This document shows positions 33,313 through 42,191 of a DNA stretch of 64,000 nt, piece after piece; the stretch's first letter is position 1; each line of letters begins with the position of its first letter. Below the pieces are notes generated by a model. That model saw only the letters and a program-made list of their open reading frames with translations. It was not told where the DNA came from and made no database searches. Source of the stretch: Miltoncostaea sp963770865 (GTDB lineage Bacteria; Actinomycetota; Thermoleophilia; Miltoncostaeales; Miltoncostaeaceae); contig CAVYRD010000011.1 in assembly GCA_963770865.1 (NCBI GenBank), positions 372,001 through 436,000 of the forward strand. The letters are read 5' to 3'. Made by a program: the position numbers and the translations under genes.

Positions 33313-34380
33313 ATGACCCGTCGTGCCCGCCTCGTCGCGCCCCTCGCGCTGATCGCCCTCGCCGCCGCGCTGACCCCCGGGATGGCGGCCGCGCGGATGT
33401 CGATCCTCTATGACGAGCAGCCGGCCGTGCGGGCGCTGACCGACCCCTCGGGCCCCGGCGCGCCCATCACCGCCGAGCGCGGCGCGTTCCGCCAGGACCC
33501 GGGGCCGGGCGGCATCTTCGACCCTCGGGGGCGCGACGACGCCTACCGCATCGCCAAGCTCCACTCGTCGGACATCGAGGGCCTCTCCGCAGAGGCGATG
33601 GCCGACCGCATCCAGGACGAGATCGACGACCCGGAGCAGGCCAACACGTCGGGCCTCGTGGCGATCGACGAGATCGGCAACCGCTTCAACGACGGCCGCG
33701 TGCGGATCACGCACCAGGTCAAGACGGTGCGCGGCAAGCGTATCCGCATCGCGTCGTACAACCGGCTCGTGGTGACCAAGAGGGGCTACCGCATCGAGCG
33801 CGGCCCGGCGCCGCTGCCGGTCGTGTCGCCGGCGAGCCCCGGCGCCCGCCTCTCCGTGGCCATGGACATCCTCGCGGCGCGCCCCTACCCGGGCGGCGGC
33901 AGCTACGCCGAGCGTGTGCACCTCTACATCGCGCCGGCCTTCAGCACCTCGATCGCCTTCGGCCGTGGCCCGTACCACCACCTCGGCAACGACGGGCTGC
34001 CGCACCGCGCCACCTGGCGCGGAGTGATGCCGGCCCTCGCGCGCGCGGGCGGCGTGTGGCTCGAGATGTACCACTCCTATCGCGGCTCGGGCGTCACCAC
34101 GATGACCGCCAAGGAGTGGCGCGTCGTGCCCACCGTCTTCGCCTCCTACGCGGGCAAGTCGGGCGTCGATCCGTCCCGGATCCACCTCACGATGACGGCC
34201 GACCCGTCCGCGCCGGCGGGCGCCTCGGACTGCGGATCGCCGATGCAGTGCCAGTGGCAGCTCGCCGGCTCGACCCCGGCTGGCGCGCAGCTGCTCGCCA
34301 ACGGCCCGGGCGCCTACCGCGTCGGAAGCCAGGCCTCCGACTGGCGGGCCGGGTTCAACCGCGTCTTCGGGGCCTCCTAA
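33313..34380 (+). CDS. Secreted protein of unknown function
   Basis: I do not recognise this 355-residue protein. It has a clear signal peptide (ARLVAPLALIALAAALTPGMAAA). The mature part holds a His/Tyr-rich block (FGRGPYHHLGNDGLPHRATW), MYHSYRGSGVTTMTAKEWRV and a C-terminal region with one cysteine pair (DCGSPMQCQWQL). The preceding 185-bp gap has no obvious promoter. It is divergent from the subtilase gene and may be secreted with it, but no functional link is shown. Confidence 0.7.
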   Translation: MTRRARLVAPLALIALAAALTPGMAAARMSILYDEQPAVRALTDPSGPGAPITAERGAFRQDPGPGGIFDPRGRDDAYRIAKLHSSDIEGLSAEAMADRIQDEIDDPEQANTSGLVAIDEIGNRFNDGRVRITHQVKTVRGKRIRIASYNRLVVTKRGYRIERGPAPLPVVSPASPGARLSVAMDILAARPYPGGGSYAERVHLYIAPAFSTSIAFGRGPYHHLGNDGLPHRATWRGVMPALARAGGVWLEMYHSYRGSGVTTMTAKEWRVVPTVFASYAGKSGVDPSRIHLTMTADPSAPAGASDCGSPMQCQWQLAGSTPAGAQLLANGPGAYRVGSQASDWRAGFNRVFGAS

Positions 34381-34449
34381 GGGGTATCACCGTGGTCTAC
34401 AGTGCCGCCCGGCGCGTCGTTGGGCCCGAAGGGCCCGCCAGGGAGGCGT

Positions 34450-36111
34450 GTGGCCACACATCCAGGCATCGGGGCGGACCCTCGAGAGGACACCGGGGCC
34501 CACCGGCGGCCCGTCGACGGCCCGGTCGCCCCGCCTGAGCCCGAGCCCGCCGGCGCCCTGCGCCGCTGGGCGGCCGACCGGGCCCGCGTCGCCGTCTGGG
34601 CGATGACCGCGGCCTACGCGGCGCTCTTCTCGTGGCTCTCGGTGCTGCGGTACCGCGGCTTCTCCACGGGGCGCTTCGACCTCGGGAACATGGTGCAGGC
34701 CGTCTGGAGCACCTCCGAGGGCCGCTGGTTCGAGACGACGGACATCACGGGGCGCCAGTTCTCGCGCCTCGGGGCCCACGTTGACCCCATCCTGGCGCTG
34801 TTCGCCCCTCTCTGGTGGGTCTGGTCGAGCCCCGAGATGCTGTTGGTGGCCCAGGCGGTGATCGTGGCGAGCGGGGCGCTGCCGGCCTTCTGGCTCGGGC
34901 GGCGCTGGCTCGGCGACGACCGCCTGGCCCTGGCGGGCTCGGCGGTCTACCTGCTCTTCCCGGCGCTGCAGCACGCGACCCTGTTCGACTTCCACCCGGT
35001 CACGCTGGCCGCGCCGCTCCTGCTGTTCTGCATCTGGGCCGCCGAGGAGGCGCGCTGGGTGACGCTCGCCGCCTGCGCGACGCTCGCAGCCCTCACCCAG
35101 GAGCAGGTGGGCCTGATGATCGCGGCGCTCGGCGTCTGGCTCTGGTTCCGTCACCGCGAGCGGCGCCGCGCCGCCGCGGCCCTCGTCCTGGGAGGCGTCG
35201 CCTGGGTGTTCGTCGCGGTGCTCGTGATCATGCCCGCCTTCGCGCTGCAGGACCAGAACGCCCACATCCAGCGCTACTCGCGCCTGGGGGACGGGCCGAA
35301 GGAGATCCTGCTCACGTTCCTGACCCACCCCTGGGACGCGGTCGCGGTGGTCGCGACCACCGGCCGCGCGGTCTACCTGGGCGCCCTGCTCCTGCCGCTG
35401 CTGCTCCTGCCGCTCGCCGCCCCGGGGCTCGCCCTGGTGGCGCTTCCCCAGCTGCTCATCAACCTCTTCGCCGCGAGCGGCCCGGCCCAGACGGTCGATT
35501 ACCACTACGCGGTGCTGCTGGTTCCGGTGTTCGTGGCGGCCGCCGTACTCGGCCTCGCGCGCCTGCGCGAGCAGCAGCGCGCCGACGCGCTGGGCCGCGT
35601 CCTCGCGCGGCCGCGCTGGGTGGCCTCGGCGCTGGTGGGCGCGATGGTCGTGGCCGGCGTCTTCCAGGGCCCGCTGCCGCTCTGGGGCTGGATCCCGGGG
35701 GGGTGGGGGGGGAGCCCGCGCAACGCCTTCACCATGGACCCGCAGGCCGTGGCGATGCGCCACGCGATCGCGCTGATCCCCTCCGACGCCCCGGTGGCGG
35801 CCACCAACAACGCCGGCTCGCACCTGTCGGCCCGGCGCCGCATCCTGCTGCTGCCACGCCTCGGCGACGCCGACTGGGCCCTGTTCGCCGACGGCCCGCG
35901 CCTGCGCGCCATGGCCCTCGACCGGCCCACCCTGCGCCTGCAACCCAAGCCCGGCGACGTGTACACGATCGGCCTGCGCGCCCGGTACCGGCTGATCCGC
36001 TTCAGCAAGAAGTGGACGCTCGTCTACGGCGAGAGCGGCGTGTACCTCTACCGGCGGGTCGCGAGCATCCCGCCCGGTCAGCCGGCCGTGGAGCCGCGCG
36101 CCTCCTCGTAG
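34450..36111 (+). CDS. DUF2079 multi-pass membrane protein
   Basis: A polytopic protein of about 553 residues with DUF2079 features: the N-terminal FSTGRFDLGNMVQAVWSTS, HVDPILALFAPLWW, and a C-terminal exported part (APVAATNNAGSHLSARRRIL). About nine or ten TM segments are visible. The family resembles GT-C glycosyltransferases, but its function is unproven. I chose the GTG at 34450, which follows an AGGGAGG site, over a GTG at 34402 that overlaps a -10-like TACAGT. The 3' end overlaps the convergent LLM gene by 34 bp. Confidence 0.85.
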   Translation: MATHPGIGADPREDTGAHRRPVDGPVAPPEPEPAGALRRWAADRARVAVWAMTAAYAALFSWLSVLRYRGFSTGRFDLGNMVQAVWSTSEGRWFETTDITGRQFSRLGAHVDPILALFAPLWWVWSSPEMLLVAQAVIVASGALPAFWLGRRWLGDDRLALAGSAVYLLFPALQHATLFDFHPVTLAAPLLLFCIWAAEEARWVTLAACATLAALTQEQVGLMIAALGVWLWFRHRERRRAAAALVLGGVAWVFVAVLVIMPAFALQDQNAHIQRYSRLGDGPKEILLTFLTHPWDAVAVVATTGRAVYLGALLLPLLLLPLAAPGLALVALPQLLINLFAASGPAQTVDYHYAVLLVPVFVAAAVLGLARLREQQRADALGRVLARPRWVASALVGAMVVAGVFQGPLPLWGWIPGGWGGSPRNAFTMDPQAVAMRHAIALIPSDAPVAATNNAGSHLSARRRILLLPRLGDADWALFADGPRLRAMALDRPTLRLQPKPGDVYTIGLRARYRLIRFSKKWTLVYGESGVYLYRRVASIPPGQPAVEPRASS

Positions 36112-37244
36112 GCCCGCTGGGCGCCCTCGATGGCGGCCACCCGCTCCCGGCCCGTGACCTCCGCGCGCGCCCGGGCGACGGCGTTCGAGGCGTCGATCCC
36201 TGCGAGGGAGCCCTGGAAGCGGGGGGCCACGTGGCGGGCGAGGAGCTCGTACGAGCGGTGCACCTTGTCCGGCGGCGCCCAGTCGTTGGCCACCACCAGC
36301 AGGGCTCCGAAGCCGCCCGAGCGCTCCTGCAGCCGCTCGATGGCGGCGATCGCGTCGTCCGGCGTTCCGACGATCCAGCCCGCCGCCTCCACCATCTGCT
36401 CCACGATCCGGTCGCGCGGACCGGGCACCGGGCGCGGGCGCCCCGTGATGCCCTCGGTGTAGTCGAGCACGTGCCCGGCCGCGCCCTCGCGGGTGTCGTC
36501 GAAGGCCTCCCGGCGGGTCTCGGCCAGGTGCAGGGGCACCACCAGGCGCCAGTCGGAGCGGCTCACGGCCCGCCCGGCGCGCTCGGCCTCCTCCTCGGCC
36601 ACGCGCCAGTGGGCCCCGAGGTCGATCGGGCCGCGCGGCCCGCGGGCGACCGACAGCGACAGCACCCCGGCGCCGTGACGCCCGGCGAGGACCATCCCGG
36701 CCGGCGACTCCATGCTGGTGACGGCGATCGGGGGGTGGGGGTCCTGGAAGGGGCGCAGCTGGAGGACCGCGTCGATCAGGGAGAACCACTCGCTCTCGAC
36801 CGTGATCGGCGCGGTCTCCGTGAACAGCCGCGCGATCACGTCGAGCGCCTCCGCCATCCGCGGCCGCAGCAGGCCGGGGTCGATGCCGAGCATGCGGGCG
36901 TCGGTGAGGTGGCCGCCGGGGCCGACGCCGAAGTCGATCCGCCCGCGGGTGAGGTGGTCGAGCAGGACGATGCGGTCGGCCACCATCAGGGGGTGGTGGT
37001 AGGGGAGGCTCACGACCCCGGTGCCGAGGCGGATGTGCCGGGTGCGCTCGGCGGCCACCGCCAGGAAGATCTCCGGGGAGGCGATCGTCTCCCAGCCCGT
37101 GCTGTGGTGCTCGCCGACCCAGGCCTCGTCGAAACCGAGCTGGTCGAGGCGGACGATCAGCTCCAGGTCGCGCTCGAGGGCGAGCGTCGGGTTGTCGCCG
37201 GGTGCGTGGTAGGGGGCCAGGAAGGCGCCGAAGCGCATGCGCAT
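36078..37244 (-). CDS. LLM-class (luciferase-like) F420/flavin-dependent oxidoreductase
   Basis: A 388-residue TIM-barrel protein of the bacterial luciferase superfamily: MRFGAFLAPYHAPGDNPTLA, LGFDEAWVGEHHSTGWETIA, ERTRHIRLGTGVVSLPYHHP, GRIDFGVGPGG and a C-terminal GTPDDAIAAIERLQERSGGFG. The EHHSTGWE variant is common in limonene-monooxygenase-type/F420 or FMN-linked members, so the cofactor is uncertain; the NADPH:F420 reductase in the same window makes F420 plausible. Substrate unknown. Confidence 0.85.
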   Translation of the reverse strand: MRMRFGAFLAPYHAPGDNPTLALERDLELIVRLDQLGFDEAWVGEHHSTGWETIASPEIFLAVAAERTRHIRLGTGVVSLPYHHPLMVADRIVLLDHLTRGRIDFGVGPGGHLTDARMLGIDPGLLRPRMAEALDVIARLFTETAPITVESEWFSLIDAVLQLRPFQDPHPPIAVTSMESPAGMVLAGRHGAGVLSLSVARGPRGPIDLGAHWRVAEEEAERAGRAVSRSDWRLVVPLHLAETRREAFDDTREGAAGHVLDYTEGITGRPRPVPGPRDRIVEQMVEAAGWIVGTPDDAIAAIERLQERSGGFGALLVVANDWAPPDKVHRSYELLARHVAPRFQGSLAGIDASNAVARARAEVTGRERVAAIEGAQRAYEEARGSTAG

Positions 37245-37254
37245 GGCCCGAAGA

Positions 37255-37824
37255 CTATTGACCGGCGCCCTCCGTGGGCGCGAGCCGCGCCGTGAGGAGC
37301 GGCCGGGCCAGGCAGCCCGCCACCGCCGCGACCACCATCGCCAGCCCGGCGCCGTGCACGGCCGACGCGAGCGCCGCCGCCCGGTCGAGGGCGCCGAGGC
37401 CCTCCGGCCCGAGGGCGTACGCCCAGTCGTGGATGCCGCCGATCAGCTCCAGCCGCTCGTAGGGCGCGTCGGCGACGTAGACGGCGACGTCGCGCGCCGA
37501 CGTGCCGGCCCAGGCCAGGCAGAGCATCGACGAGACCAGCTCGCGCCGCCACGCGAAGTGGGCGGCGATGGCGAGCGGGATCGCGACCTGGGCGATCGAG
37601 CCCATCATCGCGGTGACGAGGGGAGGGAGGGCGTAGGTGGCGACGTGGCCGAACTCGTGCAGGGCGAGGTCGATCCACTCGAGCAGGGGCACGCGCCGGT
37701 CGCCGGCGAAGGCCACCAGGCCGAGCAGCGCGCACGCCACGGCGCCGGCGACGTCGCGCCAGAGCGCCGGAATCGACGGGGAGGGCACCACACCATCCCC
37801 ATCGGCGCGGGGGCGGCTCCCCAT
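37255..37824 (-). CDS. Membrane protein with HExxH motif
   Basis: A 189-residue protein with four or five TM segments (VAGAVACALLGLVAFAG, LVTAMMGSIAQVAIPLAIAA, LVSSMLCLAWAGTSARD, AGLAMVVAAVAGCLARP). IDLALHEFGHVATYALPP carries HExxH at the edge of a TM, like an M50-type site, and a possible third ligand in GGIHDWAYAL. No confident family assignment. Its ATG is 28 bp from the divergent secreted-protein gene, with overlapping -10 elements. Confidence 0.68.
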   Translation of the reverse strand: MGSRPRADGDGVVPSPSIPALWRDVAGAVACALLGLVAFAGDRRVPLLEWIDLALHEFGHVATYALPPLVTAMMGSIAQVAIPLAIAAHFAWRRELVSSMLCLAWAGTSARDVAVYVADAPYERLELIGGIHDWAYALGPEGLGALDRAAALASAVHGAGLAMVVAAVAGCLARPLLTARLAPTEGAGQ

Positions 37825-37838
37825 CAGCCCCCGCGATG

Positions 37839-37847
37839 CCGATACTC
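37839..37847. promoter_or_regulatory. Overlapping divergent -10 elements
   Basis: GATACT (37841-37846) ends 6 nt before the ATG at 37853 on the plus strand. The complement reads GAGTATCGG, which offers a minus-strand -10 for the gene starting at 37824. It is another compact divergent promoter of the type seen at 1.97 and 15.3 kb. Confidence 0.4.
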
Positions 37848-37852
37848 ACCGC

Positions 37853-38770
37853 ATGCGCGCGCCCGCCATCCTCGCCGCCGCCGCGGCGGCCGCCGTCGTG
37901 GCCCTCGGCCCGGCCGTCGCCTCGCCGCCGCCCGGCGCCCCCGGCTGCGCGATCCTCCCCGCCGACAACGTCTGGAACGCCCGGGTGGACGGCCTGCCCC
38001 GGGCGGCCGGCTCGGCGCGCATCATCCGCTCCATCGGCCTCGGGTCCGCGCTGCACCCGGACTTCAGCGACCGGGGGCGGTACGGCATCCCGATCAACTA
38101 CGTGCGGGCGGGCACCCCGCGCTCGCGCGTCCGCTTCGACTACGCCGACGAGTCGGACCGCGTGGGCTACCCGATCCCGGCGCGGCCGCGCATCGAGGGC
38201 GGCGGAGACCGGCACATCCTGATGGTCGACCGCGACGCGTGCCGGCTCTACGAGCTGTTCGCGGCCCGGCGCGGCCCCGGCGGAGCGTGGAGCGCCGGCT
38301 CGGGCGCGGTGTTCGACCTGCGCTCGAACGCCCTGCGCCCGGCGGGGTGGACCAGCGCCGACGCCGCCGGCCTGCCGATCATGCCGGGGCTCGCGCGCTT
38401 CGACGAGGTGGCGGGCGCGGGCATCGACCACGCCCTGCGCTTCACGGCGCCGCGCACCCGGCGGGCCTACGTCTACCCGGCCCGCCACGCCGCCTCCAGC
38501 TCGTCCGACCCCGCGCTGCCGCCGATGGGCCTGCGGGTGCGCCTCAGGCGCTCCGTGTCCCTGGCCGGCTACGGGCCGCAGGCGCGGGCGGTCCTGACCG
38601 CCCTCAAGGCCTACGGGATGATCCTGGCGGACAACGGCTCGCCCTGGTACGTGAGCGGCGCGCCGAACGCCGGGTGGGACGACGACGACCTCCACGGCCT
38701 CGGGCGGATCACCGGCCGGGACTTCGAGGTGGTGGACACCCGTCGCCTGCGCAACGGGGCCGGGGGCTAG
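37853..38770 (+). CDS. Secreted protein of unknown function
   Basis: A 305-residue protein with an Ala-rich signal peptide (ILAAAAAAAVVALGPAVA). The mature part starts CAILPADNVWNARVDGLP and has YGIPINYVRAG, GGDRHILMVDRDACRLYELF and ADNGSPWYVSGAPNAGWDDDDL. Similar NVWNxxVDxLP secreted proteins occur in actinobacteria and elsewhere, with no known function that I can name. The two cysteines could form a disulfide. The -10 at 37841 predicts a leaderless start. Confidence 0.72.
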   Translation: MRAPAILAAAAAAAVVALGPAVASPPPGAPGCAILPADNVWNARVDGLPRAAGSARIIRSIGLGSALHPDFSDRGRYGIPINYVRAGTPRSRVRFDYADESDRVGYPIPARPRIEGGGDRHILMVDRDACRLYELFAARRGPGGAWSAGSGAVFDLRSNALRPAGWTSADAAGLPIMPGLARFDEVAGAGIDHALRFTAPRTRRAYVYPARHAASSSSDPALPPMGLRVRLRRSVSLAGYGPQARAVLTALKAYGMILADNGSPWYVSGAPNAGWDDDDLHGLGRITGRDFEVVDTRRLRNGAGG

Positions 38771-39408
38771 GCCCGGGGAGGCTCCTCGGTGCAGGCCGCC
38801 CGGGCGTGGCCGGCCTCGATGCCCGCGATCAGGGCCTTGAGGCCGTAGTCGTAGAGCTCCGCGGGGTCGTCCAGGGTGATCGCGTCGAACAGATCGGCGA
38901 GCGCCGGGCTGTCGCGCGGCGCGGGCGGGGCCGTGGCGCCGCCGACCTCGAGGAGCGTGGAGCCGACGACGAAGCGCCCGAGCGTGCGCACGGCGCGGAT
39001 CGCGCAGCCGCGCTCGAACCCGGCGTGCTCCAGCAGCACGAGCCCCTGATCGGCCATCGAGCCGGCGGCCACGTAGGCGCCGATCGGCCGGCTGGCCAGC
39101 AGGTGGGCGACGTTCGGGTGTCGCAGCACGACGCGCCGGAAGCTGTGGCCGAACGAGGCGAAGGCTCCCTGCCAGTCGTCCACGACCTCGTGCTCGGCCT
39201 CGACCTCCTGCAGCACCATCTCCACGACGCCGTCGAGCAGCGCCTCCTTGCTGGGGAGGTGCCAGTAGAGCGACATCGCCTCCACGCCGAGCTCCGCGGC
39301 GACGGCCCGCATCGTGCACGCGTCGATCCCGCTCTCGTCGATGATGGCGAGAGCGGCTCCGAGGACGGCGTCACGACTGAGACCGGGGCGAATGCGCGGC
39401 ACGGGCAC
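38767..39408 (-). CDS. TetR-family transcriptional regulator
   Basis: A 213-residue TetR protein with the N-terminal HTH: LSRDAVLGAALAIIDESGID, MRAVAAELGVEAMSLYWHLP, SKEALLDGVVEMVL. The AMSLYWHLPSKE recognition helix and a TetR_C_1-like ligand domain place it near tetracycline-repressor-type regulators. The metallo-hydrolase gene lies 40 bp upstream on the same strand. Its ligand and targets are not evident. Confidence 0.87.
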   Translation of the reverse strand: MPVPRIRPGLSRDAVLGAALAIIDESGIDACTMRAVAAELGVEAMSLYWHLPSKEALLDGVVEMVLQEVEAEHEVVDDWQGAFASFGHSFRRVVLRHPNVAHLLASRPIGAYVAAGSMADQGLVLLEHAGFERGCAIRAVRTLGRFVVGSTLLEVGGATAPPAPRDSPALADLFDAITLDDPAELYDYGLKALIAGIEAGHARAACTEEPPRA

Positions 39409-39447
39409 ATCATCCCAGACCGCGCAACATCCCGTTGCGCGCCGTCG

Positions 39448-40215
39448 CTACGCGACGAGCGCCTCGCCGTCGGAAGGGATGGCGACCCGGTCGGCCAGGC
39501 CGGCCGCCGCGACCCGTGCCGCCAGGTCGGCGCGCCGCTCCAGGCAGTGGTTGATCGCCTCCATGTGGACCGCGACCACGCGCGCGTCCGGCGCCGCCCC
39601 GGCGACGGCGATCACGTCGTCGGCCTCCATGGTGATCGTGCCGCCGTGCAGGAAGCGCGCGCCGCCGGCGTTCACCACGATCCAGTCGGGCGCGTGGGCC
39701 GCGATCGCCTCCTCGACCTCCGAGCACCAGACCGTGTCCCCGGCGAGGTAGAGCGTCGGCTCGCCCGGAGCGCTCAGGACGAAGCCGCTCACCGGCCCGA
39801 GCCCCTGAACGGCGGCCTCCTCGCGGCCGTGGCGGCCGCCGGTGCGGTGCACCGTGATGCCGTCGAGATCGAGCGGCCCGTCGGCGGGCACCGGGCGCAC
39901 GTCCGGCAGCCCGATCTCGGTCAGGTCCTCGACGTCCTCGGGCTGGCAGAGCCACGGCGCGCCCCCGGCCATCAGCGCCGTGATGCCCCCGGCGTCCATG
40001 TGGTCCACGTGCGTGTGGGTCAGCAGCACGGCCTGGACGCCGGCGGCGGCCTCGTCGGCGGACATCGGCAGATCGACCAGAGGGTTCGGGCGCTCGTCGG
40101 GCGTGCCGCGCACCGGGCCGCGGGCGTTGGCGTGGTCGAGCATCGGATCGACCATGATGCGGCGGCCGGCGTAGTCGATGAGCAGCGTGGCGTGGCGGAC
40201 CAGGGTGACGTTCAT
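39448..40215 (-). CDS. MBL-fold metallo-hydrolase
   Basis: A 255-residue metallo-beta-lactamase-fold protein from the ATG at 40215 (MNVTLVRHATLLIDYAGRRI). Zinc motif LLTHTHVDHMD, downstream ligands in LAGDTVWCSEVE and a final His in VAVHMEAINHCL match the UlaG/UPF0173-like group. A TATCGT -10 (40223-40228, minus) ends 7 nt before the ATG, giving a leaderless start. The gene is followed by the TetR gene. Confidence 0.85.
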   Translation of the reverse strand: MNVTLVRHATLLIDYAGRRIMVDPMLDHANARGPVRGTPDERPNPLVDLPMSADEAAAGVQAVLLTHTHVDHMDAGGITALMAGGAPWLCQPEDVEDLTEIGLPDVRPVPADGPLDLDGITVHRTGGRHGREEAAVQGLGPVSGFVLSAPGEPTLYLAGDTVWCSEVEEAIAAHAPDWIVVNAGGARFLHGGTITMEADDVIAVAGAAPDARVVAVHMEAINHCLERRADLAARVAAAGLADRVAIPSDGEALVA

Positions 40216-40443
40216 AAGGCGGACGATATCCACGGGCGGCCCATCCAGGCCCGGGGGGCGAGAGGGCCGCCGGGAGGCCCACCGGCCGCCTCTCCGCGAG
40301 ATGCGACATAACATCAGTTCCCGTGCATGGCAGGCGGAATTCCCGCAGAGAGGGACATCCGTCGGGACGTGCGGGCGGCCCGACGTCCGAGACAGGCGCT
40401 AGCGTCGCGCCATTCCGTCGTGAACCCGAAGTCGGAGGTTCCT

Positions 40444-40605
40444 GTGGCGACCCTCGCCGCGAGCACCACCAGCGCCGCGCCGCCGAGCAGCCCCGCGCCG
40501 ACCCTGAGCACCGACCGGCTGCCCGCGCCGTCGTCCGCGCCGCCGCCCTCGGCCGGCGCCAGCTCCTGGCCGGACGAGGCCTACAAGGGCTGGGCGAGCC
40601 TGTAG
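40444..40605 (+). CDS. Small Pro/Ala/Ser-rich protein
   Basis: A 53-codon frame starts at a GTG 6 nt after a clear GGAGG (40433-40437). It has the low-complexity body of a linker (TTSAAPPSSPAPTLSTDRLP) and ends with a distinctive SSWPDEAYKGWASL. The codon bias is like real genes, but low complexity makes shadow ORFs likely in this GC range. No family recognised. The 228 bp upstream of it hold only the divergent metallo-hydrolase promoter. Confidence 0.4.
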   Translation: MATLAASTTSAAPPSSPAPTLSTDRLPAPSSAPPPSAGASSWPDEAYKGWASL

Positions 40606-40649
40606 TTCCACGCGACGCCCCGTTCCGGGGCGCGTGATATCCACCCGCG

Positions 40650-42191
40650 ATGAGCCGCGCCCGGCATGCCATCGCGCTCCTCGCCGTCGGCGCCGCCGCG
40701 GCCGTCGTCGGCTTCGCCGGAGCGGCCGCCCTCGAGGGCGCCGGGCATCCGGGCCCCACGCCCGTCTCCGTCGTGGCCGGGCTCCCGGCCGCGGCGGCCG
40801 CAGCGCCCGCCCCGCCGGCGGCCTCCGCGCCGGCCCCGGCCGCGCCGCCGACATCGCCCGCGGAGCCGGCGGCGCCGCCCGAGGCGCCCGCACCGCCGCC
40901 GGTCGTGACAGAGCCCGCGACGGCCCCGGCGCCGACCCCGCGTCCGTCGCGGCCCCCGGCGACCACCGCGACGGCTCCGGAGCCCGCCCCGCCACGGCCC
41001 GCGACCACGGCGCCGGCCGCCCCGGAGCCGCCGGCGCCCGAGACGACCCCGGCCGAGCCCGTGGGCCCGCCGCCGCGCGCGCTCCAGGAGCCGCCGGAGC
41101 CGCCGACCGGCGTCGCGATCCCGGCCGGCGACTCCCCGGCGGGCGTGGACGCCGCGCACCGCGCGCTGGCGACGGCCCTCGCGGCGGCCGCGCCGGGATC
41201 GACCGACGCCGCCGACATCCGCCGCGCCCTGGATCTGTGGCGCACCTACCTCGGGCCGGACGCGCGCCCCGCGCCCGAGGGCCGCCGGGCCACGGCGGCC
41301 CGGGCGGTGCGGGCGAACGCCTGGTGGTTCGGGGGCCGCGGCTCGCCATCCGGGCGGGTGCTGCTGCGCGACGCCGACGGGGTGATCCTGACCTACCGCC
41401 CAGGCCAGGGCTTCGCGGTCAACCCGGTCGCGACCACCGGGCGCTGGCGGGACCTGAACGACGACGTCCCCGCGGCCGCGCTCGCCGAGGCGCTCATGAC
41501 GATGGGCGTGGCGCGGGCCGGCAGCGGCCGGCCCTTCGAGGCCTGGGAGTACTACGACGCCGAGGGCGACCCGGCGGCCGTGGTCCCCGGGGCGTCCGGC
41601 ATGGCGCAGGCCCGAGTCGCCCTCCTGATGGCGCACGCCCAGGCCGAGACCGGCGACCCGCGCTTCGCCGAGGCCGCGCTCGCCGCGCTGCGGGCCTTCA
41701 CCGTGGACGTCGACCAGGGTGGCGTGCGCAGCATGGTCCGGACCGACGGCTCCCAGGCCCCGGCGCCCTGGTACGTCGAGCGCGCCTACCCCGGCGAGAG
41801 CCCCTGGAAGGGCGGCGCGCTCAACGGCTTCATGGTCACCCTGCTCAACCTGCGCGGCACGGCTGCGATCCTCGACGGCGCGGCGGGCGGCGGCGACGCG
41901 GCCGCCGCGGCCGCGGCCATGGCGCGCGATCTGGCCGATCGCGGCGCCGTCACCCTGCAGCGGCACCTGCCCGACCACGACTCCGGGTCGTGGAGCTACT
42001 ACGGCCTGCTCACCCCCGGACGCCCGTGGCGCACGTACCTTGCCGACCTGAACTACCACTGCTACCACGTGCGCCTGCTCGCCCAGCTCGCGGGGATCTA
42101 CCCCGGGATGGGCTTCGCCACGACGTCCGACAGGTGGCAGGGCTACGTGGACCAGGCGGGGCTGACATGCCCGTCACGCCCCGGCTCCTGA
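40650..42191 (+). CDS. Secreted D-glucuronyl C5-epimerase-like protein with proline-rich linker
   Basis: A 513-residue protein with an N-terminal signal/anchor (AIALLAVGAAAAVVGFAG), a low-complexity Ala/Pro/Glu/Thr linker (about residues 45-150) and a C-terminal alpha/alpha-barrel-like domain. The latter resembles the glucuronyl C5-epimerase C-terminal domain: AQARVALLMAHAQAETGDPR, WYVERAYPGESPWKGGALNG, FMVTLLNLRGT, HDSGSWSYYGLLT and YHCYHVRLLAQLAGIYPG. The family remodels uronic acids in polysaccharides; here a wall-associated sugar-processing role is only suggested. A -10-like GATATC 8 nt before the ATG hints at leaderless expression. The 3' end overlaps the convergent methyltransferase by 18 bp. 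Confidence 0.75.
   Translation: MSRARHAIALLAVGAAAAVVGFAGAAALEGAGHPGPTPVSVVAGLPAAAAAAPAPPAASAPAPAAPPTSPAEPAAPPEAPAPPPVVTEPATAPAPTPRPSRPPATTATAPEPAPPRPATTAPAAPEPPAPETTPAEPVGPPPRALQEPPEPPTGVAIPAGDSPAGVDAAHRALATALAAAAPGSTDAADIRRALDLWRTYLGPDARPAPEGRRATAARAVRANAWWFGGRGSPSGRVLLRDADGVILTYRPGQGFAVNPVATTGRWRDLNDDVPAAALAEALMTMGVARAGSGRPFEAWEYYDAEGDPAAVVPGASGMAQARVALLMAHAQAETGDPRFAEAALAALRAFTVDVDQGGVRSMVRTDGSQAPAPWYVERAYPGESPWKGGALNGFMVTLLNLRGTAAILDGAAGGGDAAAAAAAMARDLADRGAVTLQRHLPDHDSGSWSYYGLLTPGRPWRTYLADLNYHCYHVRLLAQLAGIYPGMGFATTSDRWQGYVDQAGLTCPSRPGS

Noticed and set aside
36078..36111. 34-bp overlap of convergent genes as an antisense regulatory device
   Set aside because: Small convergent 3' overlaps occur at several other places here (42174-42191, 43779-43782, 49127-49149, 63715-63724) and reflect dense packing.
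37237..40311. Open frame of 1024 codons, plus strand, and similar long frames elsewhere
   Set aside because: Composition is Arg/Ala/Gly/His-rich without domain signals, and it runs antisense to recognised genes (membrane protein, TetR, MBL) and out of frame with the 37853 gene.
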